Of a DNA stretch of 64,000 bases, positions 58,085 through 64,000 are shown in pieces (the stretch's first letter is position 1; each line of letters starts with the position of its first letter). Made by a program: the position numbers and the translations under genes. Where the stretch lies: assembly GCA_032164295.1 (NCBI GenBank), contig JAJHTX010000001.1, positions 2,170,001 to 2,234,000 on the forward strand, given 5' to 3'. The notes beneath the pieces are model-generated. The model saw only the letters and a program-made list of their open reading frames with translations, made no database searches and was not told the origin of the DNA. This stretch comes from Inonotus obliquus. Lineage: Eukaryota; Basidiomycota; Agaricomycetes; Hymenochaetales; Hymenochaetaceae.

Positions 58085-58956
58085 ATGGCTACGAGACAAG
58101 CTCTGACTCGTCAAGCCATTTCTCTCAAAGGCTCGACAACTATTGTCACTGATTTCTTCAAATTTGCAGTGAACACGTCTGTTTATTAGAAAGACACAGC
58201 CAACACTCAGGCTAATGGCATTCGTTTAGAATTCTGTATCAACGAGGAGTCTATCCCGCTGATGACTTTCATCTCGTAAAGAAGTATGGGCAGGTCGTCA
58301 TGTTAACGCAGGACTTAGCTGTGGAGACCTACTTAGACAAGTAAGCTAGTAACTCGTACATCAATATCATCATTTTGGCTTACCACTGTCAAGGATCCTG
58401 ACGCAAATTCAAAGTCAGTTGGTGATATTCTACGAGGGCTTGGCGTAGTTCTCATTATTGGCAATTTCACTGATAGAATGGCTGTTGACCGGAAGCGTCA
58501 CGCAACTGGTCCTGGCTATCATAGCGAAAGATAGCCGGACGACGCTGGAGAGATGGGTTTTCGATGTGCATCTTCAAAACCCAACCGCATCATCTGACGG
58601 AAAGACTCCGTACGTGTCGTCGTTACAGAAATGGTGATAGCCCGTGACATGATGTGCCTAACGACGCCGATTGTTACAGAACCAGCTCGAAGCCAGAATC
58701 GCAAATCCAGGCTGAAATACGGGATATCCTGAAACAGATTGTTTCGACGGTAACGTTTCTGCCGACGGTGAGCGAGCCAACTGTGTTCAACATTCTGGCA
58801 TACACGGAGGAGTCGGCTGATGTGCCTGCGGACGAATGGGTGGACACTGACCCTCTGGCCATCGAGGCTGGCAAGAGCCAGCAAGTCAAGTTACGTGGCT
58901 TCAGTACGGATTTGCATAGGGTAGAAGCGATGGTAGCATATCGGTATGAGGGCTAG
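58085..58956 (+). CDS. MAD2: Spindle assembly checkpoint protein Mad2 (HORMA domain)
   Basis: Five exons (58085-58176, 58230-58340, 58394-58413, 58477-58609, 58680-58956) give 210 aa, the usual size. Mad2 binds Cdc20 and blocks the anaphase-promoting complex until kinetochores attach. The HORMA fold is clear: ISLKGSTTIVTDFFKFAVNT, ILYQRGVYPADDFHLVKKYG, WLLTGSVTQLVLAIIAKDS, TLERWVFDVHLQNP, IRDILKQIVSTVTFLP and the C-terminal safety-belt region with TEESADVPADEW and VKLRGFSTDLHRVEAMVAYR. A 20-nt exon (58394-58413) is required for the frame. Confidence 0.96.
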
Positions 58957-59394
58957 TATACATAGTTTGTTCGGTATTTTATGTGACATGATGTAAAGTT
59001 GATGGGAAGATGGCGACAAGTAATATTGACTGATGTGCGGGAGTAGCAGTACCCATGGATCTGGTGTGGGATAATTGCTGAGCGCCAACAAAGTCGTAAG
59101 GCTGTACGTGCCACTGATATGCCAGGACGTTCCCAGGCAGGGTGATTGACCCGCTAGCACGACTTGTCCGTTCTTGTGTGGTTCTCTCGAAAAAGTCACC
59201 GTTGCTGACGGAGACCGAGATGGCCATGGAAGACGGCTTGTGTCGTTCTTGTAATCGCGGCGACAATAAAAACAAGTAATTATGCCTGGTATCATTGACC
59301 GCCATCCCGAACTACTGGATCGGGATGATGGACGGCTGCGTGAAGCATCTACCACGATAGCAACGGCAACCGTCGTCCGTCCGTGCCTCAGCCA

Positions 59395-59600
59395 CAGGCC
59401 CTTCTCTCTTCAACTCACACCACCATCCTCTCCTCATTCTTTCACGCCCCGTTGAATCGGACGGCACTCCTTTCGTTCTTCGTCTCTCTTTTTCTTTCCT
59501 CATCGTCGCTCGGCCGGTCCCCGACAGCGCTTTCGCTATTGTTCTTTATCTATATCTTTTCTGTATCCACGCCGTCTCTATCAGTCCGCGACTAACACCG
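59395..59600 (+). promoter_or_regulatory. Pyrimidine-rich promoter / 5' UTR of the NADPH oxidase gene
   Basis: The 200 bp before the NADPH oxidase start are strongly C/T-rich on the plus strand, for example around 59470-59520. Such CT tracts are typical of basidiomycete core promoters upstream of transcription starts. No TATA box is evident. Confidence 0.45.
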
Positions 59601-59613
59601 CTCGTCTGCAATC

Positions 59614-61580
59614 ATGTCTTTTGCAAGTTGGTTCAGGAGGGAGTTTATGGTCCCTAGGAGGCTCGTGTTCAATATTGTGTTCTACGGTCTCCACTTGTTC
59701 TTTTTCAGCTACGGTTGGCACAGTCAGGCAAGTATTTGGTCTCCTCGCGACCCTCAAGCCATCCAATTAACTCCTAACTGTCTGTAGGCCACAAACCAAA
59801 GACTGGCTGGTCTCAACAGTCTAGAGTATTCCGTCTGGATATCCCGTGGAGCAGGTCTCGTGCTCGCTTTTGATGGAGGTCTCATCCTTGTTCCTATGCT
59901 GCGCAATGTGATCAAAGTCGTCAGACCAAAGCTTACGTGGGCATTCCCGGCCGACGAAAACATATGGTTCCATAGGCAGGTTGCGTACCAGATGCTCTTC
60001 TGGTCTGTCGTCCATACCACCGCCCACTATGTGAACTTTATCAATGTTGAGCGAACGCGTGCGTCTTTCTCTTCTGTGATCCTCCATCCGTCATAGTACT
60101 TATGTTATACTCTAGAAATCCGCAAGCAAACCGCCCAAATGATCCACTATCACCAGCCTGGTGGCATCACCGGGCATTTCATGCTCCTCATCATGGTACT
60201 CATCTATACAACTGCTCACCAGAAGGTCCGTCACCAATGCTTTGAGGCGTTCTGGTACACGCATCACCTTGCGTTCTTCTTCATGCTTGGATTATTCACC
60301 CACGCCACGGGCTGTTTCGTGCGTGACTCCGTCGAACCAGATATCATTCCGACGTTCCCGTTCTATTCGACGGAACATTGCTTGGGCTATCTGAGCTGGC
60401 GATTCATCATCTGGCCTGCCATAATCTACTTCGGCGAACGAATGTACCGAGAATTCAGAGCAAGGCGTGCAACTGAACTTTCAAAGGTCATTGTGCATCC
60501 CAGTGGTGCCATGGAGCTGCGCATTATCAAACCTAGTTTCAAGTACACTGCTGGTCAATGGCTATTCATCCAAGTTCCGGAGGTTTCTAGTTTCCAATGG
60601 CATCCGGTATGATATCTTTTTGCAACTCCCGTGTGTGTGATCCATTGACTTAAGCTCTCATAGTTTACTATCACATCTGCCCCAGAGGACAAATACGTCT
60701 CTGTTCACATTCGGCAAGTCGGAGATTGGACTCGTGCCCTTGGCGATCTTCTCGGTGCCGGGCCTGCAGTAGTTGCTGAATTAACGAAGAAGGCACTGTC
60801 GGGTCAGGAGAAGGATGATAAAGACTACGGTTTCCGGGGCGACTATCTTGAAATCGACACCAGCACGCGCCGTTTGCCCGTTGTTAGAATTGACGGCCCC
60901 TACGGTGCTCCTGCCGAAGATGTCTTCAATTGCGAAGTTGCTGTGCTTGTGGGTGCGGGTATCGGTGTGACGCCCTTCGCTTCTATCCTTAAGCATATCT
61001 GGTACCGTCAAAAGCGTGGTAACCTTGGTGCTCTTACTCGTGTGGAGTTCTTCTGGGTTTGTCGTGATGCCCCCTCCTTCGGCTGGTTCCAAACCTTGCT
61101 GCAGGAAGTAGAGGCGGCTCAGATGGATCGTGAGTCCTCGTCCATCAAAAGCGTCCGGAGGAGCATTGATCTAATTATCTTTTCTTAGCAAACTTCTTGC
61201 GCATCAATATCTATCTTACGCAGAAGATCGAGGAGGACATGCTCTGGAATATCGCGATCAACGACGCTGGTGCGGAATATGATCCATTGACCCTGCTACG
61301 CACCCGCACTATGTATGGCCGCCCTGACTGGAAGACCATCTATACGAGGATCAGGGCCGCGATCGAGTCTGGTCAATATCTGCCAGGAAGCAAATCACAG
61401 CTCAAGACAACAGTTGGGACTTACTTCTGCGGGGTATGTGTCCAGTTTCCTATGTTGGGTGCACAACTTAACAAGCCCATTCTATTCCAGCCCTCTGCTC
61501 TTGGTAATTCTGTCAAAGAGGCTGCATTGCGGGCACGTTGCTCGACTGTCGACTTCACCTTCGCTAAGGAGCATTTCTAG
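59614..61580 (+). CDS. Superoxide-generating NADPH oxidase (NoxA/Nox1 type)
   Basis: Six exons (59614-59727, 59788-60058, 60116-60606, 60664-61129, 61189-61433, 61491-61580) give 558 aa. NoxA reduces O2 to superoxide at membranes and controls fruiting and hyphal differentiation in fungi. Six membrane helices carry heme-ligand histidines (FHRQVAYQMLFWSVVHTTAH; YTHHLAFFFMLGLFTHATG). The flavin site is HPFTITSAPED, and the NADPH-binding segments are DGPYGAPAED, VLVGAGIGVTPFASILKHIW, FFWVCRDAPSF and the C-terminal F. No EF-hand or long N-terminal extension is present, which favours NoxA/Nox1 over NoxC. Intron 1 has a GC donor (CAG|GCAAGT). Confidence 0.95.
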
Positions 61581-61813
61581 ATGGATTGTTTGGTGGATTG
61601 AAATGTTTTGTGGTGCTTCTTGTCTCAGAGTATTTTTTCTTGGTATCCCTTCTTGATCTGTTCCCAAACTATGTGTATCCATTAGCTTGATGCTAACAAT
61701 CGTTATTCTTCTATTGACGATTGTATAGTGAAATTCTTGTGTTTGAGGCTTACGTAAGAGAATACCTGGAAATTAACATGTCTGTGGCTCTTCTGCTTTG
61801 CCGTAACGCAACC

Positions 61814-64000
61814 ATGTCAGCTGCAACGCCGGCACCGTCAAATCCACCTTCTGAAACGTCCTCTCAGCCTGATCCACCACAAGATTCTGCAGTTCAAAAT
61901 GGCTCGACAACTAATGTTGACCAGATGGTCGTTGAGTATCTACGCCGACGCGGCCACACGGACGCGGAACGCGCCCTTCGTGATGCCTTGGGTTTACCTA
62001 GTCCTCCCGCCGAAGATGACCCCAGCGCCTCTACAGACCCACTACAAGTAACAGTGTCTGATGCCGAACTTCGCAAGCATCTTGTTCCCTTCTGGCAGAA
62101 GAAAGACAAACCGGGAGAGAATGCGCTCGCAGATGCGAAGGTTACGATGCAAAGTCTCATGAGTGGTGGCGTAGCGACTCCAAGCGTCTCTCAATTGCTG
62201 GAGACAATCAACCCAGGAGGGGCGGACGAGATTCTCTCGCTCGATCCTACGGATAAACACGAAGGTTTCAGAGATTTGGAGACTTGGGTGGAAGGGTCAC
62301 TAGACATGTATCAGGTGGGATCCTCCATTATACTACTACAGCTCTCAGGAGAATTTATTTATTATTTTCTAGCCAGAATTCAGGCCCATCTTGTTTCCTA
62401 TTTTTTGTCATTTCTACCTTGACTTAATTCAGCTCGGCTTTCGTGACGCTGGTAGGATTCTTTATGATGGGACCGTTCATATTACTCAACCCATCCCCCC
62501 TCTTTTCAGGTCTAGAATTCTTCAGAACCTTTTCGCCATCACTTACACCTTGGCATAGCAAGACAATACATCGTCTTTCCACTCTCCTCCTTCCTTCTCA
62601 TGTACAACAGGATGAACTCGCTCAAAGATTTCGAAACGAGAAATACGTACTGCGCATGAGTCGATCGGGATTTAACCTTCTGGTTGGTTGGCTAACGGAA
62701 GGCATTGGTGGGGAAGGAGCCGGTGTTGGCGAAGGATTTTCCGGTGACAAAGGGAAGCGCGGTCGCGCTGCTGTAATGAGGGTCGTAAACAATCACCTGC
62801 AATTTGACGGTTAGTCGTGTTCACTTTGACTTCACGATTGTACTTATTTCAGGGTAGTCACGTCATCAAGCTCGACCTCAATCCCTCCTCATGCATGGGA
62901 AGAATCGACCGGACTGCTGTCCTCACTCATTCCACAATCGGGAGGCAACGAGAAGAGATCCCTGATCGATGCAGCAACTTATAATGCGTCGAAAGGGGAG
63001 ATAAAACTTGGGCCACCACCTATGGATGAGGCTCTACAGAACGAGACAGAACGTGTTTATCGCGAACAAGTGCTTGCTGGATTGGAGCGTGACTTGTCCC
63101 CTCAGGATCTTCAGTCGCTTCGACCAGCTCCTCCAGCAGGTTTAATATCTCCGCAAACACTTGACATGCCTCCCCTTCCACCCTCGTTCAAGACGATGGA
63201 CGTGAAACGCGAGGTGGAGCGCATCCGCGATGCTCGAAAAAAGATTGCATTAGAACCATCCCTGCTGACTCTTGAGAAGGACAGCAGCAGTCCTCAAGCT
63301 GCTGCTGCGCGAGCAAGAGCTCTTCCCAGCATATGCTGCTATACACTACATGATGTTGGAGATGGGTACGTTCTCATCCTGCTCTATCGTTCGATGATCC
63401 TGCTGATACCTCTTTCTCAGAGCTCCATGTTCAACTTTTTCGCAGGACTCTTCGCTTATGGCGGTTGGTTTCTCGGAGAGTTACATACGCCTTTGGAACT
63501 TAAAGGGGGAGAAACTAAGAGGCATGCGTAGTGACTTTGATCCTTCTGCTGTCCGTGACTGTGAGGATTTTCCATGAATTATCCCTCGGTCATCAACTCA
63601 CTGCATTCTCAGCTTCAAGTCTCAAGAAGGTCCGAGAAAGGGAGGCGAAGACTACTCGAAAGCTCATAGGACACAGTGGACCCGTTTATTCTCTTTCCTT
63701 TGATCCACTGGGTGGATCTGCATCCCCTCCACAGTATTTGCTCTCTTCATCTGCAGATTGTACGGTCAGACTGTGGTCCCTGGAAACTATGAGCAACGTC
63801 GTGGCTTATCGTGGCCATCAAAGTCCCGTGTGGGACGTGCAATGGAGCCCTCTGGGTGTTTACTTCGCAACTGGAAGTCGAGACAAGACAGCAAGGCTAT
63901 GGTCGTCTGACCGTATTTCTGCTCTGCGAATCTATGCTGGTCACTTAAGTGACGTTGATGTGAGTCTTTGTACGCCGTACTAAGTTTTGCACAGCTATTG
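61814..64000 (+). CDS. TAF5: TFIID subunit TAF5, 3' end outside window
   Basis: Visible exons are 61814-62314, 62373-62451, 62510-62809, 62858-63365, 63421-63560 and 63613-63959; a donor (GTGAGT) follows and the gene continues beyond 64000. TAF5 is shared by TFIID and often SAGA. The N-terminal LisH is MVVEYLRRRGHTDAERALRD. The TAF5 NTD2 helical domain spans DLETWVEGSLDMYQPEFRPI, FPIFCHFYLDLIQLGFRDA, RLSTLLLPSHVQQDELAQRF and YVLRMSRSGFNLLVGWL. WD40 repeats then begin: DSSLMAVGFSESYIRLWNLK, LIGHSGPVYSLSFDP, ADCTVRLWSLE, YRGHQSPVWDVQWSP and DKTARLWSSD. About 615 codons are in view. Confidence 0.93.

Overview
This is a gene-dense fungal nuclear window that most resembles an Agaricomycete-type basidiomycete. 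Genes are separated by a few hundred bases or less, and most are cut by many short introns of about 47-70 nt with GT(R)NGT donors and CTAAC/CTRAT-like branch sites. Protein families and gene structures are eukaryotic throughout. I see no operons, CRISPR arrays, transposons or viral genes. Exon coordinates below were spliced by eye using reading-frame continuity, splice consensus and agreement with remembered protein families. They are predictions without transcript support.

Layout, left to right: C-terminal tail of a probable MMM1 protein (1-196); RPB8 (332-961); a small Con-6 protein (1193-1638, minus); tRNA-Glu(CTC) (2039-2110, minus); INCENP (2286-6248); a Cdc3-like septin (7137-8898, minus); an unrecognised basic TP-rich protein (9191-9862, minus); a nitrilase and a CZIB-type zinc protein transcribed divergently (10202-12532); an IQ-motif protein with a perfect 105-bp tandem duplication (12701-14935, minus); the cell-wall-integrity MAPKKK BCK1 (15241-20033, minus); GID8 and RRP15 (20557-22759, minus); an ankyrin/DIL protein (23193-26402); GPI1 (26638-29055), overlapping tail-to-tail with a Sae2/CtIP protein (29047-30938, minus); NSL1/Mis14 (31094-31938); an NTF2-like protein with 14 exons (32274-34210); a rhomboid protease (34472-36704); MED16 (37008-40691, minus); a PAC3 proteasome chaperone (40771-41308); a Cut8/Sts1 proteasome tether (42061-43320); SNU13 (43571-44129, minus); a PPR protein (44650-46137). 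A gene-poor stretch (46138-48596) leads into a REX4-family exonuclease-like gene with eroded catalytic motifs (48597-49607). Next come a mitochondrial carrier (49936-51519, minus), a RING-CH ligase (51758-52840), NUP170/NUP155 (52917-57802, minus), MAD2 (58085-58956), an NADPH oxidase (59614-61580) and TAF5, which runs off the right edge (61814 onward).

Most genes are conserved housekeeping functions. Chromosome segregation and division are well represented (INCENP, NSL1, MAD2, septin, Cut8), as are nuclear transport, transcription and ubiquitin/proteasome functions. The unusual content lies in gene structure. There is a recent-looking exon-plus-donor duplication in the IQ-motif gene, and several coding microexons of 5, 6, 8 and 11 nt. 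At least six introns appear to use GC-AG boundaries, two convergent coding sequences overlap, and one exonuclease-like protein lacks its motif I acidic residues. No clearly new multi-gene system was found.
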